Position numbers and translations under genes: made by a program
Shown here: piece by piece, positions 7,050 to 16,536 of the stretch
How positions within the stretch are numbered: position 1 is the first letter of the stretch
Layout: each line of letters starts with the position of its first letter
Assembly (NCBI GenBank): GCA_035574915.1
Contig: DATLYJ010000123.1
Coordinates: 1 to 33,179 of the forward strand
Length of the DNA stretch: 33,179 bases
Direction of reading: 5' to 3'
DNA from: Dehalococcoidia bacterium
GTDB lineage: Bacteria; Chloroflexota; Dehalococcoidia; DSTF01; WHTK01
The notes under the pieces: generated by a model
The model's input: only the letters and a program-made list of their open reading frames with translations
What the model was told of the DNA's origin: nothing
The model's database searches: none

Positions 7050-7081
7050 AAAGGCCGGGGTTGTCCTCCGGCTTTCGTTTT
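7050..7081 (+). terminator. riboswitch-controlled intrinsic terminator
   Basis: AAAG, then CCGG and GG (7050-7060), pairs with CC, CCGG and CTTT (7065-7075) around a TTGT loop with single-base bulges, followed by CGTTTT. An antiterminator is available: GAGGAC (7027-7032), at the 3' edge of the aptamer, is complementary to GTCCTC (7063-7068). Ligand-bound aptamer would hold 7021-7030 and let the terminator form, the expected OFF logic. Confidence 0.75.
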
Positions 7082-7183
7082 CCTCCTTGCTTGGGCGGGA
7101 GGACAAGCAGCCGGCCTGCGGAGCGCCAGGACCCTCCTCCCCAGTAGACGCCCTTCCCGCAAGGGCGACCGAAAGGGAGAAGC

Positions 7184-8716
7184 ATGCTCGCGCAGATTCA
7201 ACCCGCCCCCAGCCCAGCGCGCCCCGTCACCGAGCCCAGCCGCAGGCTGATCGTAGCCAGTAACCGCGGGCCCTTCGTGCACTCCTTCAGCGACAGCGGG
7301 CGCATCGTCCGCACTGCTGCCGCGGGAGGGGTCGGTACGGCCCTTACCGCGGCCAGCCACATGGCGCCCCTGGTCTGGCTTGCCGCGCCGGCGTCGGACG
7401 CGGACCGGATGCTCGCGATCGCTGACCGGGCGGTGCCACTGGGAGAAGCCAGCGTTGTGCGCTTTGTGGAGGTGCCGGAGGAGGCGCAGCGGCTGTCTTA
7501 TGAGGTTTTCGCGAACCCGGTCCTGTGGTTCGCGCAGCACGGCCTGACGTCCCTGCTGGAGCGCGACCTCCTGGGGCCGGAGGTCTGGCGCGCCTGGGAG
7601 CACGGCTACCGGCGCGTGAACCAGGTGCTTGCCGCGGCGATTATCCGCCAGGTGGATGAAGAGGGCTCGGACAGCGTGATGCTGCACGACTACCACCTCT
7701 ACCTCGCCTCGCGCACGGTGAAGGCCCTGCGGCCGGCAGTGACCCTGCAGCAGTTCGTCCACATACCTTGGCCTGCGCCACACGCATGGGAGGCGCTGCC
7801 GCCGAAGATGGTCTCGGCCATGTGCCGAGGCCTGCTGGGGAACGACAGCCTTGCCTTTCAGACGGAGGAGTCGGTCGAGCACTTCCTGGCAACGTGCTCG
7901 ATCTACCTTCGCGATGAGGTCGACGTGAAGGCCGCGTCCGGGGAGGTCAAGCGTAACGGCCGGACGACGACGGTCTGGTCGAACCCCATCTCAGTCGAAG
8001 TCAGGGCCCTGCGGGAAGAAATGGAGTCGAGTGAGGCCGCACGCTATCGCGCGCTGCTAGAGGTCGAGCGCGCGAGCTGCGAACGGCTGATCGTGCGGGT
8101 GGACCGGCTGGACCCGAGCAAGGACATCGCGGGTGGCTTTCGGGCCTACGAGCGGCTCCTGGAGGGTCGCCCCGAGTGGCGCGGCAAGGTCAGGTTCCTT
8201 GCCTTCCTGGTACCTTCGCGGACGTCAATCCCCGAGTACGCCAGCTACGCGCGCGAGGTTATGTCCCTGGTGGAGCGCATCAACCGCCGCTTCGGCACGC
8301 CAGGGTGGCAGCCGCTACGGGTGTTCCACGAGCACAACCGCCTCCAGGCCCTCGCCGGGCTCGAACTGTACGACGTACTTCTCGTGAACTCGGTGGCGGA
8401 CGGGATGAACCTCGTGGCGAAGGAGGGTCCTGTCCTGAACCAGCGCGATGGTGTACTCGTTCTGTCCACCAGCGCCGGCTCCTACGCGGAGCTGCGCCGC
8501 GGCGCGGTTGGCGTGCCGCCCGGGGACGAGGCGGCGACGTCGGCCGCCCTCGACCTGGCGCTGCGAATGCCCGCGGGCGAGCGCCGCGCCCGGGCCGAGG
8601 AGCTCCGCGCCTGTATCGAACGGCACCAGCTTGCGGACTGGCTGCGCCTGCTGCTCAAGGACATGACCATCAGGGGCTACGTCAGGGAGCTCTCGCGAGC
8701 AGGCAGCCACGGTTGA
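7184..8716 (+). CDS. otsA: trehalose-6-phosphate synthase-like glycosyltransferase (GT20)
   Basis: The 510-residue product matches the OtsA fold, which joins glucose from a nucleotide sugar to glucose-6-phosphate to give trehalose-6-phosphate. Visible motifs are SNRGP with GGVGTAL (residues 26-53), HDYHLYL (168-174), HIPWP (193-197), the donor-phosphate motif VDRLDPSKDI (Arg308, Lys313) and DGMNLVAKE (406-414). ATG 7184 has AAAGGGAG just upstream. No trehalose-6-phosphate phosphatase gene is adjacent, so the phosphatase must be elsewhere or the product may be another glucosyl compound such as glucosylglycerol phosphate. Expression is predicted to fall when c-di-AMP is high, through the upstream riboswitch and terminator. 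The symbol is assigned by family and the exact acceptor is uncertain. Confidence 0.88.
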   Translation: MLAQIQPAPSPARPVTEPSRRLIVASNRGPFVHSFSDSGRIVRTAAAGGVGTALTAASHMAPLVWLAAPASDADRMLAIADRAVPLGEASVVRFVEVPEEAQRLSYEVFANPVLWFAQHGLTSLLERDLLGPEVWRAWEHGYRRVNQVLAAAIIRQVDEEGSDSVMLHDYHLYLASRTVKALRPAVTLQQFVHIPWPAPHAWEALPPKMVSAMCRGLLGNDSLAFQTEESVEHFLATCSIYLRDEVDVKAASGEVKRNGRTTTVWSNPISVEVRALREEMESSEAARYRALLEVERASCERLIVRVDRLDPSKDIAGGFRAYERLLEGRPEWRGKVRFLAFLVPSRTSIPEYASYAREVMSLVERINRRFGTPGWQPLRVFHEHNRLQALAGLELYDVLLVNSVADGMNLVAKEGPVLNQRDGVLVLSTSAGSYAELRRGAVGVPPGDEAATSAALDLALRMPAGERRARAEELRACIERHQLADWLRLLLKDMTIRGYVRELSRAGSHG

Positions 8717-8746
8717 GTGGTCTTCGTGAAAGGCGTTACAAACCTG

Positions 8747-8775
8747 TTGACGCGCTCGGAGTCGGCTGGTAGCAT
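8747..8775 (+). promoter_or_regulatory. promoter of the ribosomal protein superoperon
   Basis: The -35 box TTGACG (8747-8752), a 17-base spacer and the -10 box TAGCAT (8770-8775) predict a start near 8782. This leaves a 5' untranslated leader of about 230 bases before rpsL. It is the only strong promoter I find ahead of the ribosomal genes. Confidence 0.7.
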
Positions 8776-8857
8776 CTAGTTTTGGCACGTCCCTGCCTGC
8801 CACCTCGGTCCTTTGTGGGCCGGAAGACCAGAAAGTGACAACGGCCGACCGCGTTGC

Positions 8858-8893
8858 CCTTCGACTAGCTCAGGGTGAGCGCAACGTCGAAGG
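8858..8893. repeat. palindromic dispersed-repeat-like element in the rpsL leader
   Basis: CCTTCGAC (8858-8865) pairs with GTCGAAGG (8886-8893), and inside it GCTCA (8868-8872) pairs with TGAGC (8876-8880). The core CCCTTCGACT, GCTCAGGGTGAGC resembles short palindromic repeats scattered through many bacterial genomes. A diverged copy (GCCCTTCGACTGAGCTGAGG) lies at 28060-28078. Transcribed, it would form a hairpin in the rpsL 5' leader. The rest of the 8776-9014 gap shows nothing further that I can name. Confidence 0.6.
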
Positions 8894-9014
8894 ACAGCCA
8901 TCCTTCTGATCTCGGGGATGAGGCCGGCTGGCTCAGGAATGACGGCTTTCGGCCCTTCACTGTGGCCTGCGGTTGGCGGCAGCGCGCCGGAATTGGGAGT
9001 AAGGAAACAAAGAC

Positions 9015-9425
9015 TTGCCGACGATCAACCAGCTTGTGAGGCGTCCGCGCTCCGCGCCTTCCCGGAAGACGAAGGCTCCGGCCCTGCGCTGGCGCTACAA
9101 CGCCCTGCACAACAAGACAGAGTGGACCAAGGGCTCACCACAGAAGCGCGGGGTCTGCGTGCAAGTCCGCACCATGACGCCGAAGAAGCCGAACTCGGCC
9201 CTGCGCAAGATCGCCCGTGTGCGCCTGACGAACCAGATGGAAGTCACGGCCTACATCCCGGGGGAGGGCCACAGCCTTCAGGAGCACTCGGTGGTGTTGA
9301 TCCGCGGCGGGCGCGTAAAGGACCTGCCCGGCGTCCGGTATCACATCATCCGCGGCGCGCTCGACGCGTCGGGTGTCGCTAACCGCAAGCGCGGCCGCAG
9401 CAAGTACGGCGCGAGGAAGAGCTAG
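9015..9425 (+). CDS. rpsL: 30S ribosomal protein S12
   Basis: S12 lies at the decoding centre of the small subunit. The 136-residue product begins MPTINQLVR from TTG 9015 (AAGGAAA upstream) and has the conserved [19 protein letters not shown] and [14 protein letters not shown] blocks, where streptomycin-resistance changes occur. It is about 12 residues longer than the common form because of an insertion at residues 25-39 ([15 protein letters not shown]) between APAL and GSPQKRG. I recall similar insertions in Chloroflexota and some other phyla. It is the first gene of the superoperon, 2 bases before rpsG. Confidence 0.98.
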   Translation: MPTINQLVRRPRSAPSRKTKAPALRWRYNALHNKTEWTKGSPQKRGVCVQVRTMTPKKPNSALRKIARVRLTNQMEVTAYIPGEGHSLQEHSVVLIRGGRVKDLPGVRYHIIRGALDASGVANRKRGRSKYGARKS

Positions 9426-9427
9426 CC

Positions 9428-9898
9428 ATGCCGCGACGAGGCCGCGCCCCCAGGCGAGAGATCCCGCCGGACCCGAAGTTCCACAGCCGGCCGCTGCAGG
9501 CGTTCATCAACAAGGTGATGGTCGGCGGCAAGAAGAGCACGGCGGAGCGCATCGTCTATGGCGCCCTGGAACTCGTCGAGCAGCAGGCCCACCGGCCGGC
9601 GATGGACGTGTTCGACCAGGCGCTGCGCAACGCCACGCCGGCGGTCGAGGTGAAGCCTCGGCGCGTCGGCGGCGCAACCTACCAGGTCCCGGTGGATATT
9701 CGCGCCGAGCGGCGATCGTCCCTGGCCATGCGCTGGCTCGTGCGCTCCGCCCGGGCCAGGCGGGGCCGGTCGATGGCCGAGAAGCTGGCGGGCGAGCTGC
9801 TGGATGCGGCCGCGGGCCAGGGCGCGACAGTGAAACGCAGAGAGGACACGCACCGGATGGCGGAGGCGAACCGCGCCTTCGTCCACTACCGCTGGTAA
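9428..9898 (+). CDS. rpsG: 30S ribosomal protein S7
   Basis: S7 nucleates assembly of the 30S head and contacts the E-site tRNA. The 156 residues are the family's usual length. The N-terminal [18 protein letters not shown], the [16 protein letters not shown] helix region and the [14 protein letters not shown] beta-hairpin are all present. It starts 2 bases after rpsL and ends 5 bases before fusA, so the three str genes are tightly coupled. Confidence 0.98.
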   Translation: MPRRGRAPRREIPPDPKFHSRPLQAFINKVMVGGKKSTAERIVYGALELVEQQAHRPAMDVFDQALRNATPAVEVKPRRVGGATYQVPVDIRAERRSSLAMRWLVRSARARRGRSMAEKLAGELLDAAAGQGATVKRREDTHRMAEANRAFVHYRW

Positions 9899-9903
9899 TC
9901 GCC

Positions 9904-11985
9904 ATGCCCCGCAAGACCTCGATTGAGAACCTCCGCAACATAGGCATCATCGCCCATATCGACGCCGGGAAGACCACGGTCACCGAGCGCATCCTCTATT
10001 ACACCGGCCGTACCTACAAGATCGGCGAGGTGCACGAGGGCACGGCGGTCATGGACTGGATGGCCCAGGAGCGGGAGCGCGGCATCACCATTACGGCCGC
10101 CGCCACCACCGCCGAATGGAAGGGCCACCAGGTGAACATCATCGACACCCCTGGGCACGTCGACTTCACGGTAGAAGTCGAGCGCAGCCTGCGGGTGCTC
10201 GATGGCGGCGTCGTGGTGTTCGATGCGGTGGCCGGCGTCGAGCCGCAGTCGGAGACGGTCTGGCGGCAGGCGGACCGCTACAACGTGCCGCGCATCTGCT
10301 TCGTCAACAAGATGGACCGCACGGGTGCGGACTTCTGGCGCACGGTGGACATGATCGCCGAGCGGCTGGAGGCGCGTCCGATCCCGATCCAGATCCCCTG
10401 GGGCGTGGAAGCCGACTTTCAGGGCGTGATCGACCTGGTCGAGGAGCGCGCCTGGTACTTCTCCGGCGAGCGCGACACGCCGCCCGAGGAGCGGCCTATC
10501 CCCGAGGAGCTGCAGGACGCCTTCGAACGGGCGCGAGACCGGCTGATCGAGAAGGTGGCGGAAGAAGACGAGCAGCTCATGATCTCGTACGTGGAGGGGC
10601 GCCACGTTACGGTGACCGAGCTGAAGAAGGCCCTGAGGCGGGCGACCCTCAGCGGCGCGATCACCCCCGTCCTTTGCGGCAGCGCCCTGCGCAACAAGGG
10701 TATCCAGCTCCTGCTGGACGCCGTGGTCGACTACCTACCGTCGCCGGAGGACATCCCGCCGGTGAAGGGCACGAACCCGAAGACGGGTGAGGTGGAAGAG
10801 CGCAGGGCCGATGACAAAGAGCCCATGGTCGGCCTGGTCTTCAAGATCGTGTCGGACGAGTACGTAGGCCGGCTGGCATACGTCCGCATTTACTCCGGGA
10901 TCGTCACGAGCGGTATGGCGGTGTTGAACACGACGCGCGACAAGCAGGAGCGGTTCGGCCGGCTGCTGCGCATGCACGCTAACCAGCGCGAGGAGGTAAC
11001 CGACGCCGCGGCTGGCGAGATCATCGCTGCCGTGGGCCTCAAGAACACCTTCACCGGAGACACGCTCTCCGACCCCTCGAAGCCCCTCGTCCTCGAACCG
11101 ATCAAATTCCCCGAACCGGTAATCTCCCAGGCAATCGAGCCGAAGTCCAAGGCGGACCAGGACAAGATGTCCGAGGCCCTGGTCAAGCTGTCCGAAGAAG
11201 ACCCTACCTTCCGCATACGGTTCGACGAGGAGACGGGACAAACACTGATCTCCGGGATGGGCGAGCTTCACCTGGAAGTGATCGTGGACCGGATGATGCG
11301 AGAGTTCGGCGTGAACGCGACCGTCGGCCGCCCGCAGGTGGCCTATCGCGAGGCGCTAACGCGCCCGGTGCGCGTCGAGGGCCGCTTCGTGCGCCAGACT
11401 GGCGGCCGCGGGCAGTACGGCGTCATCTGGCTCGAGGTGGAGCCGCGGGAGCGCGGCGCCGGGTTCCTTTTCGAGAACAAGATTGTCGGCGGCGCCGTGC
11501 CGAAGGAGTATCTGCCGGCGGTCGAGGCGGGCGTCAAGGACGCGCTCGAGAGCGGACCTCTCGGCGGTTACCCGGTGGTCGATGTGAAGGTGGCGGCCGT
11601 GGACGGTTCCTACCACCCGGTCGACTCCTCGGAGATGGCCTTCCGCATGGCAGCGATCGACGGCATGCGCAAGGCGATGGAGATGGCGGACCCGGTCCTG
11701 CTGGAACCGATCATGAAGGTGGAAGTGCGGACGCCAGAGCAGTTCTTCGGCGAAGTGCTCGGCGACATCAACTCGCGGCGTGGCCACGTGCAGGAGGTGG
11801 AGAGCTTCGGGTCGCTGCAGATCATCCGCGCCCTGATACCCCTGGCCGAGACCTTCGGCTACACCACGGACCTGAGGTCTCTGACCCAGGGCCGGGCGAC
11901 GCAGACGATGGAGTTTGACCACTACGAGGTCGTGCCGCCGCAGGTGGCAGAAAAGCTTGGCGCGCGCCAGAAGGTGCGCCGCTAA
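9904..11985 (+). CDS. fusA: elongation factor G
   Basis: EF-G is the GTPase that drives translocation. From ATG 9904 it has 693 residues. The GTPase motifs are intact: G1 AHIDAGKTT (residues 17-25), switch [13 protein letters not shown]3 DTPGH (81-85) and G4 NKMD (135-138). Domains II to V follow, with domain IV near [13 protein letters not shown]. The frame is open upstream into rpsG, but those codons are the out-of-frame shadow of rpsG; the conserved start [20 protein letters not shown] fixes 9904. No clear Shine-Dalgarno is present, which fits coupling to rpsG 5 bases upstream. No tuf gene follows. Confidence 0.98.
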   Translation: MPRKTSIENLRNIGIIAHIDAGKTTVTERILYYTGRTYKIGEVHEGTAVMDWMAQERERGITITAAATTAEWKGHQVNIIDTPGHVDFTVEVERSLRVLDGGVVVFDAVAGVEPQSETVWRQADRYNVPRICFVNKMDRTGADFWRTVDMIAERLEARPIPIQIPWGVEADFQGVIDLVEERAWYFSGERDTPPEERPIPEELQDAFERARDRLIEKVAEEDEQLMISYVEGRHVTVTELKKALRRATLSGAITPVLCGSALRNKGIQLLLDAVVDYLPSPEDIPPVKGTNPKTGEVEERRADDKEPMVGLVFKIVSDEYVGRLAYVRIYSGIVTSGMAVLNTTRDKQERFGRLLRMHANQREEVTDAAAGEIIAAVGLKNTFTGDTLSDPSKPLVLEPIKFPEPVISQAIEPKSKADQDKMSEALVKLSEEDPTFRIRFDEETGQTLISGMGELHLEVIVDRMMREFGVNATVGRPQVAYREALTRPVRVEGRFVRQTGGRGQYGVIWLEVEPRERGAGFLFENKIVGGAVPKEYLPAVEAGVKDALESGPLGGYPVVDVKVAAVDGSYHPVDSSEMAFRMAAIDGMRKAMEMADPVLLEPIMKVEVRTPEQFFGEVLGDINSRRGHVQEVESFGSLQIIRALIPLAETFGYTTDLRSLTQGRATQTMEFDHYEVVPPQVAEKLGARQKVRR

Positions 11986-12006
11986 AGGGAGCGAAACGGA
12001 GAAGGG

Positions 12007-12315
12007 ATGCCGAGGCAGAAGATCAGAATCCGGCTGAAGGCTTTCGACCACCGCATCCTCGACCAGTCTGCCGAGCAGATCGTCGAGGCGGCGGAGCGGA
12101 CGGGCGTGTCCGTGGCGGGGCCGATCCCTCTCCCCACCGAGATCAAGAAGTTCACGGTGAACCGCTCGCCTTTCGTGGACAAGGACTCACGGGAGCAGTT
12201 CGAGATCCGGACGCACAAGCGCCTTATCGACATAATCGAGCCTTCGTCGCGGACGGTGGACACGCTGATGCGCCTGCAATTGCCGGCGGGCGTAGACATC
12301 GAGATAAAGCTGTAG
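12007..12315 (+). CDS. rpsJ: 30S ribosomal protein S10
   Basis: S10 (NusE) is a head protein of the small subunit and also a NusB partner in antitermination. The 102 residues match the family length and include [52 protein letters not shown] and the C-terminal [11 protein letters not shown]. It follows fusA by 21 bases carrying GGAGAAGGG, with no promoter visible, so the S10 cluster is read from the str promoter. Confidence 0.98.
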   Translation: MPRQKIRIRLKAFDHRILDQSAEQIVEAAERTGVSVAGPIPLPTEIKKFTVNRSPFVDKDSREQFEIRTHKRLIDIIEPSSRTVDTLMRLQLPAGVDIEIKL

Positions 12316-12317
12316 AC

Positions 12318-12956
12318 ATGACGCAGGCGCTACTGGGCCGCAAGCTTGGCATGACGCAGGTATTCACCAGCAACGGTGAAGCCCGGGGCGTCACCGTGGT
12401 TGAGGCTGGCCCCTGCGTCGTGGTGCAGATCAAGACGCAGGAGAAGGACGGCTACAACGCCATTCAGGTCGGCTTCGGCGCTGTGAAGCGGCTGAACGAG
12501 CCGATGAAGGGCCACCTGAAGCGACTGGGGCAATTCCGCTGGCTGCGGGAGTTCCGGGTGGACGACCCGAACGAGTTCGAAGTCGGCCAGAAGCTGGGTG
12601 CCGAAATCTTCTCCGAGGGTGACCTCGTGGACATCGTCGGACGCTCGAAGGGCCGGGGTTTCGCCGGCGGCGTGAAGCGCCATCACTTCAGCGGCGGCCC
12701 GAAGACGCACGGGCAGTCGGACCGGCACCGGGCGCCGGGTTCCATCGGTTCTGGCACCACGCCCGGCCGGGTCCGCAAGGGCCTGCGCATGGCCGGCCAC
12801 ATGGGAGACGAGCGGGTTACTGTGAAGAACGTGCGCGTTTTTCAGTCCGACCCTGCCCGAGGCGTCATCCTCCTCGAGGGATCTGTGCCCGGCGGGGTCA
12901 ACGGACTGGTGCAGATCAAGAGAAGCCGCCGTCAGGGCAAGCGGGCCAGAGGATAG
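12318..12956 (+). CDS. rplC: 50S ribosomal protein L3
   Basis: L3 is an early-assembly protein reaching toward the peptidyl transferase centre. The 212 residues start MTQALLGRKLGMTQVF and carry the long loop KGRGFAGGVKRHHFSGGPK, then GSIGSGTTPGRVRKGLRMAGHMG. The loop position that is a methylated Gln in E. coli (GSIGQNQTPG) reads Ser-Gly-Thr here, so that modification is not expected. It starts 2 bases after rpsJ. Confidence 0.98.
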   Translation: MTQALLGRKLGMTQVFTSNGEARGVTVVEAGPCVVVQIKTQEKDGYNAIQVGFGAVKRLNEPMKGHLKRLGQFRWLREFRVDDPNEFEVGQKLGAEIFSEGDLVDIVGRSKGRGFAGGVKRHHFSGGPKTHGQSDRHRAPGSIGSGTTPGRVRKGLRMAGHMGDERVTVKNVRVFQSDPARGVILLEGSVPGGVNGLVQIKRSRRQGKRARG

Positions 12957-12958
12957 GC

Positions 12959-13630
12959 ATGAAGCTGGCAGTCCATAACATCAAGGGCGAGGAGGTGCGG
13001 ACGATCGACGCCGACGACAGCGTTTTCGGCCTGCCGCCTCACCACGCGGCGATGCGGCAGGCGCTCCTGGCACAGCTGGCGAACCGCCGCGCCGGCTCGG
13101 CCAACACGAAGACTCGCGGCGAGGTCGCCGGCTCCACCCGCAAGATCAGGCGCCAGAAGGGCACCGGCGCGTCCCGCCAGGGCGCGATCCGGGCGCCGCA
13201 CCACCGCCACGGCGGCATCGTATTCGGGCCCAAGCCGCGCAAGTACCGCCAGGCGCTGCCGAAGATGGTGCGGCGTCTGGCGATCCGTTCCGCGATCTCG
13301 GCGCACGTCGAGGCCGGCACGCTCAAGGTCATCGACACGCTCGGCTTCGATGCTCCGCGCACCAAGTCGATCGTCGAGCTGATGGCAGCCTTCGGCATGC
13401 CGCGCTCGGCGCTGCTGGTGACCGAGGGCGCGAACCGGCCGCTGCACCTCAGCGCCCGCAACGTCGAGGGCGCTAAGGTGCTGCCCGCGGACTACCTGAA
13501 CGTGGATGACTTGCTGAAGCACCGGGGCGTGATCATGAGCGTCGAGGCTGTGCGCCGCGCCGAAGCCCTGTGGGGCGGCGAGCGCGCGACCAAGCGCCTG
13601 GCGCCAGTAGGGGGGCGAGCCGATGGATAA
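12959..13630 (+). CDS. rplD: 50S ribosomal protein L4
   Basis: L4 lines the nascent peptide tunnel. The 223 residues include the extended loop [24 protein letters not shown] and [13 protein letters not shown], then the globular C-terminal part. In enterobacteria L4 represses its own operon; no comparable leader is recognised here. The C-terminus has an additional basic tail ([15 protein letters not shown]), and the gene overlaps rplW by 8 bases. Confidence 0.97.
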   Translation: MKLAVHNIKGEEVRTIDADDSVFGLPPHHAAMRQALLAQLANRRAGSANTKTRGEVAGSTRKIRRQKGTGASRQGAIRAPHHRHGGIVFGPKPRKYRQALPKMVRRLAIRSAISAHVEAGTLKVIDTLGFDAPRTKSIVELMAAFGMPRSALLVTEGANRPLHLSARNVEGAKVLPADYLNVDDLLKHRGVIMSVEAVRRAEALWGGERATKRLAPVGGRADG

Positions 13631-13928
13631 GTCGCTCAGCCCGTATGCAGTCATCAAGCGTCCGTTGGTGACGGAGAAGAGCACGTCCCTGTCCGCGGCG
13701 AACAAGTACATCTTCGAGGTGGACATGCGCGCGAATAAGCCGCAGATCAAGGCCGCGGTGGAGAAGGCGTTCGACGTCACGGTCACGGACGTGAACGTGA
13801 TGGTCATGAAGGGAAAGCCGCGGGGACGCACCCGCAGCCGCCGCGCTCAGACCTACGGCAGCGACTGGAAGAAGGCCGTGGTGACGCTCGCGCCCGGAAG
13901 CAAGATCGAGCTGTTCGAGGGGGTTTAG
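13623..13928 (+). CDS. rplW: 50S ribosomal protein L23
   Basis: L23 sits at the tunnel exit and is the dock for trigger factor and SRP. The 101 residues include [14 protein letters not shown], the beta-sheet core [33 protein letters not shown] and a GRTRSRR-type basic loop. It starts within the end of rplD and finishes 1 base before rplB. Confidence 0.97.
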   Translation: MDKSLSPYAVIKRPLVTEKSTSLSAANKYIFEVDMRANKPQIKAAVEKAFDVTVTDVNVMVMKGKPRGRTRSRRAQTYGSDWKKAVVTLAPGSKIELFEGV

Positions 13929-13929
13929 G

Positions 13930-14760
13930 ATGCCGGTAAAGCAGTTCAAGCCCACCTCAGCGGGGCGCCGGGGCGCCAGCGGTTACACGTTCTCGGAGAT
14001 CACGAAGACCGAGCCCGAGAAGGCGCTGCTGAAGCCGAAGAAGAAAACGGCGGGCCGCAACAACCGCGGCGTCGTCACGGCGCGGCATCGCGGCGGCGGC
14101 TCGCGCCGGAAGCTGCGCGTCATCGACTTCAAGCGTGACAAGCACGGGGTGCCCGGCAAGGTGGCGGCGATCGAGTACGACCCGAACCGCACCGCGCGCA
14201 TCGCGCTCATCCACTACCGTGACGGTGAGAAGCGTTACATCCTGGCGCCCGCCGGGCTGCAGGTGGGGATGGTGGTGGAGGCCGGGCCGTCGGCGGACAT
14301 CCGCGTCGGCAACTCCCTGCCGCTGCGGAACATGCCTACCGGCACCATGGTCCACAACATCGAACTTGTGGCGGGCCGCGGCGGCCAGATCGTCCGCAGC
14401 GCCGGCGCCTCGGCGCAGTTGATGGCCAAGGAGGAGCAGTACTGCCTCCTCCGGCTGCCCTCGGGTGAGATGCGCCGAGTCCCGTCCGGCTGCATGGCGA
14501 CTGTCGGGCAGGTCAGCAATGTCGAGCACGCCCTTGTGAAGCTCGGTAAGGCGGGCCGCAAGCGCTGGCAGGGCCGCCGGCCGCACGTCCGCGGCTCGGC
14601 GATGACGCCGCGGGACCACCCGCATGGCGGCGGCGAGGGCAAGGCGCCCATCGGCCACCCGGGACCGAAGACGCCCTGGGGCAAGCCCACGCTTGGCTAC
14701 CGCACGCGAGGCAAGAAGCCGAGCGACAGCCTGATCGTGCGGCGCCGGTACGACAAGTAG
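13930..14760 (+). CDS. rplB: 50S ribosomal protein L2
   Basis: L2 is one of the most conserved large-subunit proteins and supports subunit joining and the peptidyl transferase centre. The 276 residues carry [25 protein letters not shown] in two blocks, the RNA-binding middle [17 protein letters not shown], and the key C-terminal [18 protein letters not shown] with the functionally critical His. It ends 15 bases before rpsS, in a gap holding AGGAGCCGGTAAGGG. Confidence 0.98.
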   Translation: MPVKQFKPTSAGRRGASGYTFSEITKTEPEKALLKPKKKTAGRNNRGVVTARHRGGGSRRKLRVIDFKRDKHGVPGKVAAIEYDPNRTARIALIHYRDGEKRYILAPAGLQVGMVVEAGPSADIRVGNSLPLRNMPTGTMVHNIELVAGRGGQIVRSAGASAQLMAKEEQYCLLRLPSGEMRRVPSGCMATVGQVSNVEHALVKLGKAGRKRWQGRRPHVRGSAMTPRDHPHGGGEGKAPIGHPGPKTPWGKPTLGYRTRGKKPSDSLIVRRRYDK

Positions 14761-14775
14761 AGGAGCCGGTAAGGG

Positions 14776-15069
14776 ATGTCGAGGTCAACCAAGAAAGGCC
14801 CGTTCGTCGACGAGAAGCTGATGCGGCGCGTGGAAGCGGCGCAGCGCAGCTCCACGCGCAGCGTGCTCCGCACCTGGTCGCGCGCCTCGACGATCATGCC
14901 CCAGATGGTCGGCCTGACGATCGCCGTGCACGATGGGCGCCGGCACGTCCCGGTGTTCATCACCGAGAACATGGTCGGCCACCGCCTGGGCGAGTTCGCG
15001 CCGACGCGCACTTTCCGCGGCCATGCCGGCGGAAAGTCTGACCGGACGACGCAGGTGAGGAGGAAGTAG
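14776..15069 (+). CDS. rpsS: 30S ribosomal protein S19
   Basis: S19 forms the 30S head with S13 and touches the A-site finger. The 97 residues start [20 protein letters not shown] and have [25 protein letters not shown], then [20 protein letters not shown]. Its TAG stop overlaps the GTG start of rplV by one base. Confidence 0.98.
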   Translation: MSRSTKKGPFVDEKLMRRVEAAQRSSTRSVLRTWSRASTIMPQMVGLTIAVHDGRRHVPVFITENMVGHRLGEFAPTRTFRGHAGGKSDRTTQVRRK

Positions 15070-15404
15070 TGGAGGTCGTCGCGAAGGGCAAGAACGTCCG
15101 CACGGCGCCGCGTAAGGTCCGCCTGATCCTGCGCCCCCTGAAGGGCCGGACGATCGACGAGGCGGTGGCAATCCTGCGCAACCTGCCCATGCCCGTCGCG
15201 CGCAAGGTGGAGAAGCTGGTGAAATCCGCAGCCGCGAACGCGGAGAACAACTACAACATCCCCTCGAGCGTGCTGCGGATCAAGAACGCCTACGCCGACG
15301 AAGGTGTGCGGCTGGACCGCTACCGCGCCGGCCCGCGGGGACGGGTGAAGCCCTGGGTCAGGCGCTACAGCCACATCACCGTGGTCGTTGAGGAGAGGGA
15401 GTAG
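15069..15404 (+). CDS. rplV: 50S ribosomal protein L22
   Basis: L22 has a beta-hairpin that narrows the exit tunnel next to L4. The 111 residues start at GTG 15069, with AGGAGG 5 bases upstream. [20 protein letters not shown] begins the globular domain, and [22 protein letters not shown] is the tunnel hairpin. It overlaps rpsS by one base and precedes rpsC by 2. Confidence 0.98.
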   Translation: MEVVAKGKNVRTAPRKVRLILRPLKGRTIDEAVAILRNLPMPVARKVEKLVKSAAANAENNYNIPSSVLRIKNAYADEGVRLDRYRAGPRGRVKPWVRRYSHITVVVEERE

Positions 15405-15406
15405 CC

Positions 15407-16114
15407 ATGGGTCACAAGGTCCACCCGATCGGCTTTCGCCTGGGGATCCTGTACCCCTGGCAGAGCAAGTGGTATGCGGACCGCAATTACACGCAGCTCC
15501 TTCACGAGGACCTGGAGATCCGGAAGCTCGTGTTCAAGCGCCTCGCGGACGCGGCGATCTCGCGGGTTGAGCTGGAGCGCAACGCGAACCAGGTGATCGT
15601 GACGATCCACACAGCGAAGCCCGGCATCGTAATCGGCCGCGGCGGCCAGAAGGTCGATGAGCTACGGAATGCGCTGGAGAAGCTCACCAACCGGCGCGTA
15701 CGGGTCAACATCATCGAGATCAGGCAGCCGGAGCTCGACGCTTACCTCGTGGCGAAGAGCGTGGCGGAACAGCTGGAGCGCCGGGTGGCCTTCCGGCGGG
15801 CGATGAAGCAGGCCGTGACCCGCACGATGCAGCGCGGCGCCCGCGGCGTCCGCATCCAGGTCGCGGGCCGTCTCGGCGGCGCGGAGATGTCTCGCCGGGA
15901 GACGGAGAAAGAAGGCCGGGTGCCGCTGCACACGCTGCGCGCGGACGTGGACTTCGGCCAGGCGGAAGCGCACACGACTTTCGGCCGCATCGGCGTGAAG
16001 GTCTGGATCTACAGGGGCGACGTGCTGCCGGAGCTGCCGCAACAGCGGCAGCGCGGCCCGGAATCTTCTGAGGAGGGAGCGGCGCCTGAGCCGGCGCCGG
16101 CGGGAGCGAGCTAG
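15407..16114 (+). CDS. rpsC: 30S ribosomal protein S3
   Basis: S3 lines the mRNA entry channel. The 235 residues begin [13 protein letters not shown]. The type II KH domain has its GXXG loop as GRGG in [12 protein letters not shown], and the C-terminal domain has [13 protein letters not shown] and [14 protein letters not shown]. The last about 25 residues are a Pro/Glu/Ala-rich tail ([16 protein letters not shown]), one of several acidic or Ala-rich tails in this operon. Confidence 0.98.
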   Translation: MGHKVHPIGFRLGILYPWQSKWYADRNYTQLLHEDLEIRKLVFKRLADAAISRVELERNANQVIVTIHTAKPGIVIGRGGQKVDELRNALEKLTNRRVRVNIIEIRQPELDAYLVAKSVAEQLERRVAFRRAMKQAVTRTMQRGARGVRIQVAGRLGGAEMSRRETEKEGRVPLHTLRADVDFGQAEAHTTFGRIGVKVWIYRGDVLPELPQQRQRGPESSEEGAAPEPAPAGAS

Positions 16115-16116
16115 GG

Positions 16117-16536
16117 ATGCTGCAACCGAAGCGGGTCAAGTACCGCAAGCACCATCGCGGACACCGCCGCGGGCGTGCCAACGCCGGCAACCAGGTCTCG
16201 TTCGGCGAGATCGGCCTGCAGGCGACGAGCGCGGCCTGGGTGGACAGCCGCCAGATCGAGGCCGCCCGGCGGGCGATCACCCACCACTTGAAGCGCGGCG
16301 GCAAGGTCTGGATCCGCATCTTCCCGGACAAGCCGGTGACCAAGAAGCCGGCGGAGGTCCGAATGGGCAGCGGCAAGGGTCCCGTCGACCACTGGGTGGC
16401 CGTCGTGCGGCCCGGCCGGGTGATGTTCGAAATCGCTGGCGTGCAGCATGACCTCATGAAGGAAGCGCTGCGCCTGGCGGCGCACAAGCTGCCCTGTTCG
16501 ACCCGCGTGGTCGAGAGGGAGCACGAGGCGGTCTGA
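16117..16536 (+). CDS. rplP: 50S ribosomal protein L16
   Basis: L16 binds near the A-site tRNA elbow and is needed for peptidyl transferase activity. The 139 residues are the usual length, with [25 protein letters not shown] in two blocks, [25 protein letters not shown] and [19 protein letters not shown]. Its TGA stop overlaps the rpmC ATG by one base. Confidence 0.98.
   Translation: MLQPKRVKYRKHHRGHRRGRANAGNQVSFGEIGLQATSAAWVDSRQIEAARRAITHHLKRGGKVWIRIFPDKPVTKKPAEVRMGSGKGPVDHWVAVVRPGRVMFEIAGVQHDLMKEALRLAAHKLPCSTRVVEREHEAV

Noticed and set aside
9373-9903. N-terminal extension of EF-G by 177 codons
   Set aside because: This open frame overlaps rpsL and rpsG in another frame; the conserved EF-G start is at 9904.
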